From NCBI GenBank assembly GCA_039545295.1, contig BCIK01000019.1, positions 297,789 to 361,788 on the forward strand: a DNA stretch of 64,000 nt, read 5' to 3'. This DNA comes from Udeniomyces pyricola (Eukaryota > Basidiomycota > Tremellomycetes > Cystofilobasidiales > Mrakiaceae). The position numbers and the translations under genes were made by a program. Under the pieces are notes generated by a model that was not told the DNA's origin, did no database searches, and worked only from the letters and a program-made list of their open reading frames with translations. Positions within the stretch are counted from its first letter, which is position 1. Each line of letters begins with the position of its first letter. Positions 25,853 to 36,842 of the stretch are shown piece after piece.

Positions 25853-28130
25853 ATGAACACCTTCCTTTCCCAACTCTCGCCATCCGCTCGAGATGCCACC
25901 CACTGCGACAACGACGACAACGTCTTTGGCAACGTCGAGGGTGACAAGGGCGTCCGGTTCGGCGTGCCCAACCTGCCCGATGTGAGTATCAGTATCCTTC
26001 CTCCGGCTCAGTCAACGTCCTTTATTCGCCATCTCTTGAGATCCCAGGTGTCGTAGGCCGAGCGATTTGGGAATGTCGCATGGAAGGACAACCGCGATGA
26101 TGACGGGCACGCTCAGCGGTCCAAGAGTCAGGGATTCAGTAATCATATGGGAGCGACGGCTTGATCTCGCCTTCTTCCGTCCTTACCTCTTCTTCTCATC
26201 AAGAGTTGATCGAGCTCATCGAGGGAGCACCCCCGAGTTAGCATGCATGGAGCAAATATGAGTCGAACTGGTGTTGAGCTAGCCTCGTTCGAGGAGATCG
26301 GTACCAAGGCCGTGTCGTTGGTTCGCAGGCGTCGCGTGGAAGCTGTCTCCTCCTTGCCCTTTTCCCCCGGCCCATGCTGGAATCCACTTCCCCTGGTGCC
26401 TCTCTCTCTATGCCCTCCCATCGCACCCATCTTCATTCTTGCAAAACCTCACATGTCTATCCTGGCTCTACAGATCCACCCGTTCTGTCCTCCCGTCGTA
26501 CCCAATCAGCTAGCTAATGCCTGGCCATCTGACTTCGCTCTCCTGTCCTCCAGCCCTCCGCGTTCCTCCGTCTGCACACAGACGATCACTCTGACCCATC
26601 GTGCAAGATCAAGATCAACCACGGTACCACCACACTCGCATTCCGATTCAAGGGCGGCATCATTGTTGCTGTCGACAGTAGAGCAACGGCTGGAAGTTAT
26701 ATCGGTACGTTTGGGTTGTCTACAAGAGAGCGTTGTGGCCATTGACAAGCTTGCCATGGTAGCCAGACTCGAAGCTAACGGTCTCTGAACTTGGATGTCC
26801 GCTCGTTTGGCTGGTCTCGCGTCGTATTTGGGATTATCTAGCCTCGGGGACGGTCAAGAAGGTTATTGAGATTAACAAATACTTGCTCGGAACCATGGCC
26901 GGAGGTGCTGGTATGTGGACATTCTTCCGATTCTGGCCACCAGCTTCGTACGAGTTGTACCAAGATCTCATCTCCTAACCTATCTCCCTTTCCCAACTTG
27001 CATCCATCTGTCTATTGCTACCGCATCTCTCTCTCGCTGCCCCTCTTTACCTTGTGTACTATGTACCAGCCGACTGTCAATACTGGGAAACTTACCTCGG
27101 CATGCAATGTCGGCTGCACGAGCTCCGAGAAAAGGAGCGCATCTCCGTCGCAGCCGCGTCCAAGTACCTCGCCAACCTTGTCTACTCGTACAAGGGTATG
27201 GGTCTCTCCATGGGCACTATGATTTGCGGTTGGGACAAGACGGGACCGGCGCTTTACTACGTCGATAGCGATGGAAGTAGGTTGAAGGGCGACGTGTTTT
27301 CGGTCGGAAGTGGAAGCACGTTTGCGTACGGTGTTTTGGATCAGGTGCGTTCTAGATCTCTTTGCCTTGAGTATGAGAAGTACTCCGGATTGAAGAAGGG
27401 AAGATATGGAGAAGGATGGAGGGGTCGCTTGATGCATCATCTCGCTTCCTTATGATGAGATGCAGACTTCTGAACTGATGGCTCACTACTTTCATCCTCA
27501 TCTCTTCCCCCCCCTCTTTCTTTCTCTCCTCTCGTGTATTGTACTTGCGGCGTTGATGGTTCTTGGTTTCTAGGGCTACCACTGGGATCTCTCGGACGAG
27601 GAGGCTCAGGAGCTTGGAAGAAAATCAATCACTGCGGCCGGACACCGAGATGCCTACTCTGTACGTTTTAGATCTTGTCTCCCCCTCCCCCCCCCCCCCT
27701 CCCCACCCCACCCCTCCTTTCTTTTGTTCCCCCGTCATCGTTCCTTTGAGTCTCATCTCTACTGGCTGTACAACGTTTGGTGTTATCCTGCTGGCTTTGC
27801 CTGACCTTGCCGTCTTCTTCTACACGCTCACAAATCATACGAACCTGTCGACCACAACTGCACCTTCTCTACTTTCTCCTCCCCCCTCACACGCTTCGCC
27901 CACTTCTTTGACACCTCTCGCTGTTCTCTTTCTAGGGAAACACAATCAACCTTTACCACGTGCGTGAGACCGGATGGGAGTTTATCGACAACTACGACCT
28001 TTCGGGGTTGTGGTACAAGTACCAGGACGAGAAGGCTCAGCGCATCGCCGCGTCGAGGGCCGAGAAGAAGAATGTGGCCGTCGCGGGCGAGGGTGTTCCG
28101 GCGGCGACGCCCGTTGCGATGGAGACTTAG
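25853..28130 (+). CDS. PRE2: 20S proteasome subunit beta-5 (PRE2), chymotrypsin-like activity
   Basis: Catalytic beta-5 subunit of the 20S proteasome, responsible for cleavage after hydrophobic residues. Six exons join in phase: 25853-25981, 26554-26704, 26842-26910, 27070-27344, 27574-27660, 27936-28130 (301 aa). The precursor has a propeptide of about 67 residues ending in KINHG, followed by the mature N terminus TTTLAF with the catalytic Thr (residue 68 of the precursor). The supporting residues are visible: Asp in AVDSRATAG, Lys in GTVKKVIEI, and the SVGSGS loop. GGAADCQYWE and [17 protein letters not shown] are typical of beta-5. The propeptide would be removed by autocatalysis during assembly. 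A 25-residue Ala/Glu/Lys-rich C-terminal extension follows the last conserved strand. Confidence 0.97.
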
Positions 28131-28762
28131 AAGGGTGTGTGGTTGATAGGAGAGAGGAAGGGAAGCAAGGGCAGAGAGAGAGATGGGGGGAAAGGGTGGG
28201 TTCGTGGGAAACGCCCTCTATATTATACTATACGATGGGTTTCCATTCTTCCTTCAGTCCGTCTTGCAGTTCTTTCTCTTCTTCTATGAGGTAGTGTAGG
28301 GAAATTGAAGGGGTTTCAGCATGGTACTTGGCCAGCTAGCTAGCAGGCATAAAGTTGAGTGAGTTGAATGAATTGATCGATTGTCGTGTGATCGACCAAT
28401 TGCAGGCCTCTGCGCGCGTACAGCTCGATATTCCATCGTGATGAGGCGACGTAGTAGGCATGGGTATGAGATACTATATATGTGATGGGTAATGGATAGA
28501 TTGATGATGTCAAGATATATGCTGTGCAACTATAATGCTGAATGATCAATGGTTAATGGTCCCCGGCTTCTGGAGCCTTTGACGTCATGATATATAGCGA
28601 GCGATAGCCGGTCGGTCTAGCTCCTCCTTCCCTTGTGCATCCCCCTCTTTTCTGCACTTCTTTCGCCATCACACCTTTACATACCCCACCCATTCACATC
28701 CCATCAACTTCCATCATCCCTCAGTACTCAATCCCATCCACCCACCTCAACCCAATCCGATC
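28131..28762. promoter_or_regulatory. Intergenic region between PRE2 and the 111-residue protein gene
   Basis: PRE2 3' flank, then a C/T-rich leader from about 28620 to the next ATG at 28763. The open frames on the minus strand are unsupported. Confidence 0.5.
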
Positions 28763-30175
28763 ATGGACTTCCTCAAGAACGCCGCCTCTAGCCTCTCATC
28801 CAACAACAACAACAATAACGATGCCAACATCGCCGGCGGCAACACGGCCGATGGAAACAGCAGTGGCGCGGCGGGCTTGATGAGCAAGTTGAACAACGCC
28901 GGGGGTGGAGGCGCCACGGGCGAAGCCAATGGTGAGTAATGTTGTACATGACTGCTTGGACACCAGGTTTTTCTCAACGATAATGGGGGTCGGGGTTATC
29001 AAGTCGATGGCTATGAGATTGTCCCGCATCTCAGTACGCATTGCTAATCCTAGTCCAACCCCTACCCATGATACTATTCTCGTTTGCTCCCCATCTGCAC
29101 TACAACCCGAAATCTATTTCGTGTCCTCCCCTCTCGCCCCCTGTTGTGATTGGGATCGCAGAGGACTACCTCGACAAGGGCGTCGACTTTGTCCAAGAGC
29201 GAATGGGCCAAGGACCCCAAAACAAGTTAGTAGTTGTAGTAATGATTTCTCTTGAAGCTTATTTGTTTTCATCATCTCTCCCTAGTGATATACGTCTCGT
29301 TGTCTTGGAAACCATTTGGGCTCCGAGAGCCATTGACAAACAAGACACTTCTCGTCATGCATGTACTCGCTAAATTTCAAGACCATACACTGATGGATCC
29401 TGAACCATTCTGTTTCGCCTCTATCTCGTACACCTCATCTATTCTGTCTTTCTCATCAACCTTGTCCTTCACCAAACCCTCTCCCCCTTTCCCTCTCTAT
29501 GTCCTCTGCATATTTTTCGCCAATCTAACTGTGGCTGGCTATCCTCTTAGCGAATCGGCGATCGAACAAGCCAAGGACGAAGCCATCTCTGACCAAATCC
29601 GAACCCAATACAAGGTACTTAATCAACTACGCTTCCTACGTCTACTCACTGAACTGTATGCAGGACGCATGTACCGATCCATTGTATCCGCTCCAGGATT
29701 TTGGTTGAGCGTTTGTCCTCAGCCGAGTTTGTGAGAGCAGGGTTTTAGGAAAGGGGGTTTCATGAACGGGTTGAAATGACGTGCGCCGGAGAGGCTGCTG
29801 ATGTCAACGGCAACGATTATGAGACCGCGACAACAGATAATGACGATCACACATAACTGACCTAGTTCGACCCGTGAACTTTTTATTCTCTTTACTCTGA
29901 TTTTACCATCGTGATGTAATTCAGGGCTTCACTGGATCTGACTTCCCTATTGCGTGAGTTTCCGATCAAAGACACTCTACCATCACCACCACCATCACCA
30001 CTAGATACCGCGCTCCATTTCCGTTCCTTGTATAACTTGACCCCATGGTCGATCCATATTCCGCCGGCGGCCATCCGGCCATCTATCTGCCCGTATCGCA
30101 ACCCCTCAAACATTCACTCGCTCACTTCTCACTCACTAACATCCCTCCTCTTCCGACTCCATCAGCGACAAGTAA
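28763..30175 (+). CDS. Small hydrophilic protein (111 aa), function unknown
   Basis: Not assigned to a named family; it resembles in style small fungal hypothetical proteins of this length. Five exons join in phase: 28763-28931, 29162-29225, 29551-29614, 29925-29953, 30166-30175. The N-terminal half is Asn/Gly/Ser-rich (MDFLKNAASSLSSNN start). The C-terminal half looks folded and charged: EDYLDKGVDFVQERMGQGP, then ESAIEQAKDEAISDQIRTQYK, ending GFTGSDFPIADK. The five short exons, each with canonical splice sites and matching phase, argue that this is a real gene although introns make up three quarters of it. There is no signal peptide or membrane segment. Confidence 0.75.
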
Positions 30176-30886
30176 ACCTCCCCCTTCTCAGCCCTTCCTC
30201 CCCCTCAGCCCCGGGACACTCAAGCGAGAAAGTTACCGCCGGCGGGCCGGGCTCAACAATGAAGATCCTGTTTCTCATTATTTGTATATATAAAAAACTT
30301 TATAAAAAAAACAAACTGTAAACACAACAACGACGGCTTTGATTCTTGCGTAGCTAGTTAGCTTGTGAAATAAAGCCATGTAAATAGGCTCCATCCCTCT
30401 CTCTCGATCTCTCTTTTCTATCTCTTTCCTTGTATTTTCTTTGATTCTTTTTTTTTTGTCTCCATCTTGTTTGATCGAGGAGTGATATAATCGTGGCGTC
30501 GTCGTCAAACGGAACGGGGTTGTCCTCTTGAAGGAGGTTTCTTCTTCTTTTTTCTTTTTCTTCTTGAAATCTTCCAAGTTGAACGCCATCCATCATGACG
30601 TACGATAACCTTTCCGATCGCGTCCCTTGAGATGACCACATCAGTCTCATCCCTTTGATTGAACGTGAAGGGCTCTGCGAGCAAACAGCGATGGTGGTAG
30701 ATCATCAAGAGAGAGTATTAGAGGAGAGAGAGAAAAAGAAAAAGTTGCATGATCCAAGCTAGCTAAATACCGCATGTCTACCTACGCTACTACTCGATAC
30801 AAACAGGCAGGGTTTTTTTTCTTTTTTTTTTCCTTTGGGGAGGAAGGGGGGAGGGGGGAGGGGAATGGGTTCACTACATATACATC
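30176..30886. other. Convergent intergenic region (111-residue protein / ornithine aminotransferase)
   Basis: Two 3' flanks, with A/T-rich tracts at 30282-30316 and T runs near 30452 and 30810-30830. No gene is supported. Confidence 0.55.
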
Positions 30887-33800
30887 CTACTCTTCAAGGA
30901 CCTGAGCGTACCCCTTCTCATCCTCGGCTTCGCCTGGGATCTCGTCGAGCTGCGTAGACCAAACAACCAGGGGATGAGGGAAAGGAAGGGAGGTTGGCAA
31001 GATTAGGAAAAGCAGGGTAAGGAAAGACAAAGAAATAGACATCAAGCAGGAGAGGGAGAGGGAGAGGGAAGGAGAACAAAATATCAAAGAGAAAGAAAAA
31101 AAAAAGAAAAAAAAAGGAATCAGTCTCGTCCTCGCAATCGATTAAAGGCTCTTGAAGCTTGTACGACTGGGGGAGATAAAGGTCAAGCAAATCACCTCCC
31201 TGCCCCCCTCTCTCCTTTTTATTTATTTATAATTGTTATTCTTATTATGCAACGTACCTCGTCAATCTCTTTGAGCGATTCCGAGATGATCTGGATGGCT
31301 TTCTCGAGATCGGCCTCGGCAATCACGAGTGGAGGCGCGAACCGGATGATGTTGACCTAAGTAAAAGCCCAGTAACAATCACGGGGAAGTAAAGGAAAAA
31401 AAAAACGGTTGGGCGAGAACAGGAGATATGAAACGGGAAGTGGGTATGGGTGGTCAGCGTCTTCAATTTTTTTATCATGCAATATCCATGTTGGTACAGA
31501 TCTGGTGTTACAGAGGAACCTCTGCTCCTCCTTGAGCACGGATGCATCAGATACTGCTCATCTCTTTGCTACCCCTCTCCGCTCCTTTTCCCTCCCTCCT
31601 GGGTTTCCATACTCACATGCGTCGGTTTCGCGAGCAAACCTTTACTCTTCATGAGCAGGCACATCTGCCAGGCCGTCCTTCCCTTCTTGCTGTTGCCTTC
31701 TTCAAACACGACAGCGTTGAGGAGCCCACGTCCACGCACTTCCCGGACGAGGGGCGATTGAAGCTCGGAGATGGCGGTTCGGAAGACGTTACCGAGTCGG
31801 TCGGCTCGGGCGGCGAGGTCCTCGTCGATGAGAACGTCAAGCGACGCAATGGCAACGGCACAACCAAGAGGGTTACTGTAGCCCGAGGGGAAAGGTTTGA
31901 GTGACAAAGGAAGGAAAGAAGGTTTTTTTTTTTTTTTGTTACGTTCATTCGTTTGTCAGTTCGGATCGTATCCAGCATGTATCCAGATGCCCTCAAGGGA
32001 GAGAATGTCACTCACCCTCCGTATGTGCTTCCATGCTCTCCTGGCTTGATGGTCAACATGACTTCCTTGTTGGCCAGGACACACGACACCGGGTAAACTG
32101 ACCGAAAAGAATCAACCGCGACCATACAAAAGAAAGCGTTGGCGTCAACAGGTGGACATCGTGAAGGAAGATGGAAGTGGAGAGGGGGTTACAAGCCCGG
32201 TGGATTTGGGAATCATCACAAAAAAAAGGTGACTTACCTCCACCCGAAAGGGCCTTTCCGAGGAGAACCATATCGGGCTTGACGTTGTCCCATTCGCAAC
32301 AAAGCATACGACCCGTTCGGCAGAGACCCTGATAGTTGAAGCCAAGTCCAATCTCTTAATCAGATACAGGAGACAACACACACACCAAATGTGTATCATC
32401 CTTGAGGGACAAGACAACGGATGCGGACTAACAGTTTGGACTTCATCACAGATGAGGAGAATGTTGTGCTTCTTGCAGAGAGCCTGGATCTTGGAGAGGT
32501 ACCCGTCATCCGGGACAAAGATACTGAACGTACGCACGTGTGTAGGTACAAAAACGAGAGAGAGAATGAAGGTCATCAGTACGGGTTCACCTCTTTTTTT
32601 GCCCTCTCCAAGTTCTCCGCGGTCTTTGAAGTTTCTCAGCGCCTAATTTATCAAGCCACTTACCCGGCCTCTCCCTGAATGGGCTCAACGAGGAACGCCG
32701 CAATTTCGGGCCCATGTGCCTCAAAAGCTCTCTCCACCGCCTCGACATCATTGTACGGGATCTCGCGGGAAGGTTCGCCCGACTTCGGGTTGATTGGGCA
32801 GATGGGGCCGACATGGGAGAGGAATGGCCCAAAGTTGGTCCGCGACTCGGGATCAGTCGACATGGAGACGATAGCGAGGGTTCGGCCATGGAAGTTGCTG
32901 TTGGAGAAGGAAAGCGACCAGAGGCGAGAAGCAAGATGGGGGAGGGGGGGGGCATGTGTTTAGCGAGAGCAGGCAGAGAACTCGATTCCTCAGTTTCCAA
33001 AGTCGAAGGTGATCTGAGCTCACCCAGAGACCGAGAGAATCTTGGCCTTGTCTTGAGGAATGCCCTTGACCTGATAACCCCACTTTCGAGCAAGCTAGCA
33101 AAATTACGCGAGCCAGAGGATGCCATGTAAGCTTCTGCAGACCCAGAACTGCGCATATACGGGTAGCGAGAGGGTTGGGCGACGTAAAGACGGCCAAAGG
33201 TGCAGAGTGCTCACCTTCAGAGCCGTCTCGACGGCTTCCGCTCCTGTGTTCATGGGAAGCACCATATCTGGAATGCCAAAGATCAGCAGACAAACCAGAC
33301 AAGATGCATGGGCGAGGATGAAAGGATGAGTGGGTGCGGGCCGGAGAATAACAGGTCAGCCGACCAATCGGATGAGGCCCATATTAACGGACATCATATC
33401 TTGAAGCCTGCCTCGAGTGGGATCTATGCCAGGGATAGTGTCACCCCTGCAGCATATACACTCTCTCCCGACCAAGAAAGAAAGCACGTACCATATCCAA
33501 AGAGCTCAGTGATCTTCTTGGCAAAGACACCAAAGACGGAGTTGTAGAACGCTCGCGATGAAAGGGTAAGCTTCTGGGCTTGATCTACCAGAGCGGCGAC
33601 AATCTTGGGGTGGCAGTGGCCTTGGTTGACGGCCCTGTAAATATTGGTCAAGTCAGTTGATCAGCACCTTAGCAGAGGTGTTTGGATGAAGAGAGCGTTT
33701 CCTATGAGTCCATGGGATGGAAACAAAATAAACAAAAAGAAGGAAAGAAACCGAAAAAGACCTACGAGTAGGCGGACAGCATGTCGATATATTCCTTGCC

Positions 33801-34295
33801 TTCGGGATCCCAGACTCTGATGGAGATGGGCACCCAGTGGGACACGATCGAATATTGACAACGTCAACATGTGTAGGACTGTACGTAACCAGCACAACGT
33901 CCGAGCTGCAGGTAGAAAAACTCACTTGGATCCTTCTGCTCGCTCGAAGCAGCTGGGAGACATTGGAAATCACAAGGAGAAACGGAGAGATTAGATGCAG
34001 CGAAGCGGGTCGAGGCGGTGCATGAGATGGACCGGGAACAGGGCAACGTGGGACGTACATGGGCAAGGGGTGGTAGTTGTGGGCCGAGTACTAGAGAGCC
34101 ATGAAGAGAAGATGTCTTGTCAAGGTCAGGCTTCTATCTCAGAGACAGGGAGAGACAAGAGGAGAGCCATAATTGGGGGGGGAATTGCTGACGTACCTCG
34201 TGTTCCATTCCAAAGATCTGGCTTGAGGAGTATTGTCCCTTGGGTGCGGTGGACGATGAGGCCGCGGAGACGTCGGAGGTAGCAATGGGAGACAT
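30887..34295 (-). CDS. CAR2: Ornithine aminotransferase (ornithine-oxo-acid transaminase)
   Basis: PLP-dependent class III aminotransferase converting ornithine and 2-oxoglutarate to glutamate semialdehyde and glutamate, in arginine catabolism and proline synthesis. Fourteen exons give 464 aa; the first is 34197-34295 and the stop is at 30887-30889. Family landmarks in order are [83 protein letters not shown], and [12 protein letters not shown] with the PLP-binding Lys at residue 292, then [15 protein letters not shown]. The N terminus ([15 protein letters not shown]) lacks the Arg-rich character of a mitochondrial presequence, consistent with the cytosolic fungal enzyme. It is transcribed away from the GNAT gene across a 0.5 kb spacer. 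Confidence 0.96.
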
Positions 34296-34814
34296 ATTGA
34301 AAGATTGAGTATTTGCTTGCTTTGAGAGTGGGCGTTGAAGGAGAGAAGGATGGAAGGGGAAAACTGGTTGGGAGAAGGTCCCTGATATGCAAGTCGCGGC
34401 GATACAGCCGAGTCAAGGGCGGTCAAGAGAGCCGAGTCGAGAAAGGGGAAGGAAGCTGGAAGCAGCGTCAGCCGCAATCAAGATGGCGGCCATGTTTGCA
34501 TTTCAACACACGCCAATTGCAGTCAGCTGTGCATGCATCAACGGGCTCATCACATGCTCCTGGCCATCTAGCCATTCCTCGTGCCTCTCCGACGTCGATA
34601 TCTAATATTCAGCGTCCAGCGTCCAGCGCCCAGCCCTTGGGTCATTTGTCATCGTCCCATTCATCATCACTCATCATCATGTGACGCATACGATCCATGC
34701 CGGAAGAGAAACCGCAAGGCCGCGAGTGTTGACGCGTTGACCCTCAATGTACGATCCTCTATTCATCAACATCAATCCATATATACTCGCTTCTCATACA
34801 TCGCCCATTCAGTC
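34296..34814. promoter_or_regulatory. Divergent promoter region (ornithine aminotransferase / GNAT gene)
   Basis: About 520 bp between two divergent starts. It includes direct repeats of CGTCCAGCG near 34612-34630 and ATCATC repeats at 34660-34680. No specific binding site is identified. Confidence 0.5.
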
Positions 34815-36240
34815 ATGCCAAATGTTGGTCCGGCACTGCCCTCTTCACCTCAACGGAACACCACGATCCATATCAGCCCCTTGACCAAAGAGGATGTCCT
34901 AACCATCACACGCGTCGGTATCCGGTCGTTTGATGCCTCAAAGGACCCTATCGATCTGGGCATTGGCGGACCGTACGAGTCGAGACCTTCGATGGACACC
35001 AGGATAGGTGGGGCCTGCTCATGATCGTCGTGCGACAAGAGAGGGAGAGGTCGTGAACGAGACTGAATCAGAGAGGCCGGCCAAAGGAGATGCTCTATGG
35101 AATCATCCACCGGCTTGGGACCTTCCGACCAAGTAAGATTTGCCAGATTACCAGGGTTTACGACACCATGAGACTGAGATTTCGTAACATGGCCCTTGAT
35201 CTTCCGTCCTCAACCCATCAGCTTACCGTTCCATTAGAGACAACAAGCTGCTCAATCCTCTGCCCGCTCCTCTGCCAAGCCCACACGTCATCGTAGCTCG
35301 TCTATCTACGACCGCTCCCCCCATCGCACTAGCCGTCTGGTGCCCTCCTCTCGATCGAACTTCGACCCAAGGAGATCCCTTGCCCGAAGAAGTCGCTCTC
35401 GAAGCGGCGGAGGCGGCGAGGGAAAAGGGCGATCTCGAAAAGGAGGCGGCTAAGGCAGTAGATGGCGAGTTTCTCAAGCGATTCTGGGCTGAACAAGCGG
35501 TGGGTCGATGCGGCAAAGGCGACTTGCAACTTTCCTCGGAATAGCTGGAGGGAGACGATGCTCATTGAGAGCCAAACTAGATGTAGTGGAGCTAGACGCC
35601 GCTGAGATGGACATCGTTGAACGAAGTATGACTACGTGAAACCTAGTGATGTTGAGCTGATACCGCTTCGTCCTCGCTACTCTATAAATCCCATCCAGAG
35701 AGCCAAGAAGGAAGCGTTAGGAGGTAAGCCGGTATGGTATCTGGTCAGTGTTTCGATCCATCTTATGACCTAGCTTGTCGGCTTGTATTTTGTCAGAAGC
35801 TCGTCCCTGGGCCGCTGTAGAGGATCATATACTGACCACGCTCGATCCCAGGCTGTTCTGTACGTGGATCCAGATGCTCAGGGCCAAGGTGTTGGGGCCG
35901 CTCTCCTGGCGTATGGCACGTAGCTGGCTGATGAGGCAGGTGTACCGGTCTACCTAGAAGCCACCATCGCCGTCAGTACACGCGGTCTGCCGTCATAAGT
36001 CTCGACGTTCTCCCTGCGTGTGACCGACTCAACGCAGGGTGAGTACAGAAGAGTTGGTCAGAGGCTACACGTTCTGATAAGGCGGGTTGTTGTCTTGTTT
36101 TCCTGTACCTTGGACTTCTCGATCAGGGTGTCCCTATGTATCTCAAGCGAGGGTTCAAGACGGTCGGGTACGGTCGCCATGACGGTATCGAGTGGCCGGC
36201 CATGGTGCGCGAACCGGCATTGGTTCCGCCGGCTGTGTAA
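34815..36240 (+). pseudogene. GNAT-family N-acetyltransferase with an in-frame stop, probably broken
   Basis: Resembles the fungal GNAT acetyltransferases of small substrates. The order is an N-terminal strand (HISPLTKEDVLTITRVGIRSF), an Ala/Glu-rich helical insert, VWYL, VLYVDPDAQGQGVGAALLAYG (the acetyl-CoA loop, Q-G-Q-G-V-G), LADEAGVPVYLEA and GVPMYLKRGFKTVGYG. Supported exons are 34815-35007, 35076-35132, 35240-35499, 35852 onward and 36127-36240. In the acetyl-CoA-binding exon a TAG stop lies at 35921-35923, between AYGT and LADEAG, with conserved sequence in the same frame on both sides. The piece between 35500 and 35760 also lacks an unambiguous splice solution, and two acceptors need unusual GAGAG sites. 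A sequencing error, a null allele or genuine decay would all fit. Confidence 0.6.
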
Positions 36241-36842
36241 AATCGATCACGAACCGGGGCAATTGTTGTAGACGAGAAGAAGCAGGGTTTAAAGCAGAGT
36301 ATGACCGGAGCGAGACTAAAAGTCGTCGCGGAGGAATGAGGGCCGCAGCTGAAGTGAATTATACTCAACTTACTGCAACTATACTTATGTGATGAAATCT
36401 TGCCCGTTCAATTGACGATGTCTTTTGAGGCGTTTCTTCGCCTCGCAGCTTATATAAGGTCGGCGATCTGTCGTGACTGAACGAATGTTAAGGACAAACC
36501 AAGAGAGTTACTAGTTATGGCTGAACATGTCTGAATGAGGCCGTGATGCATGAGGTTCTGTGAACTGATCACGATGAATAATGATACAGATCATCGATCA
36601 GCCCGGTTTAGGCCAGTCATTTCGGGGCGATCGAGTTCCAACGAACGTAATCATCGAGGCCAGGCCTTCCGACACAGCCTGGATGCAGACTGCTTCTTGC
36701 CCGACCCAATCGAGACAGACCCCTTCTGGTAATCAACCTAAACCATCATCCCCTTCCCCTTCCTCCTCTCGAGCACTATGATCTTCAACATCCACAATTC
36801 ATCAAACGACTCGTCATTCTCTCTTCCATACAGAGGTTAGCT
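36241..36842. promoter_or_regulatory. Intergenic region upstream of the retropepsin-like gene
   Basis: GNAT 3' flank and the promoter of the next gene. A short upstream ATG frame at 36780 ends at a CATACAG acceptor-like site and could be a leader exon. Nothing else is supported. Confidence 0.45.
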
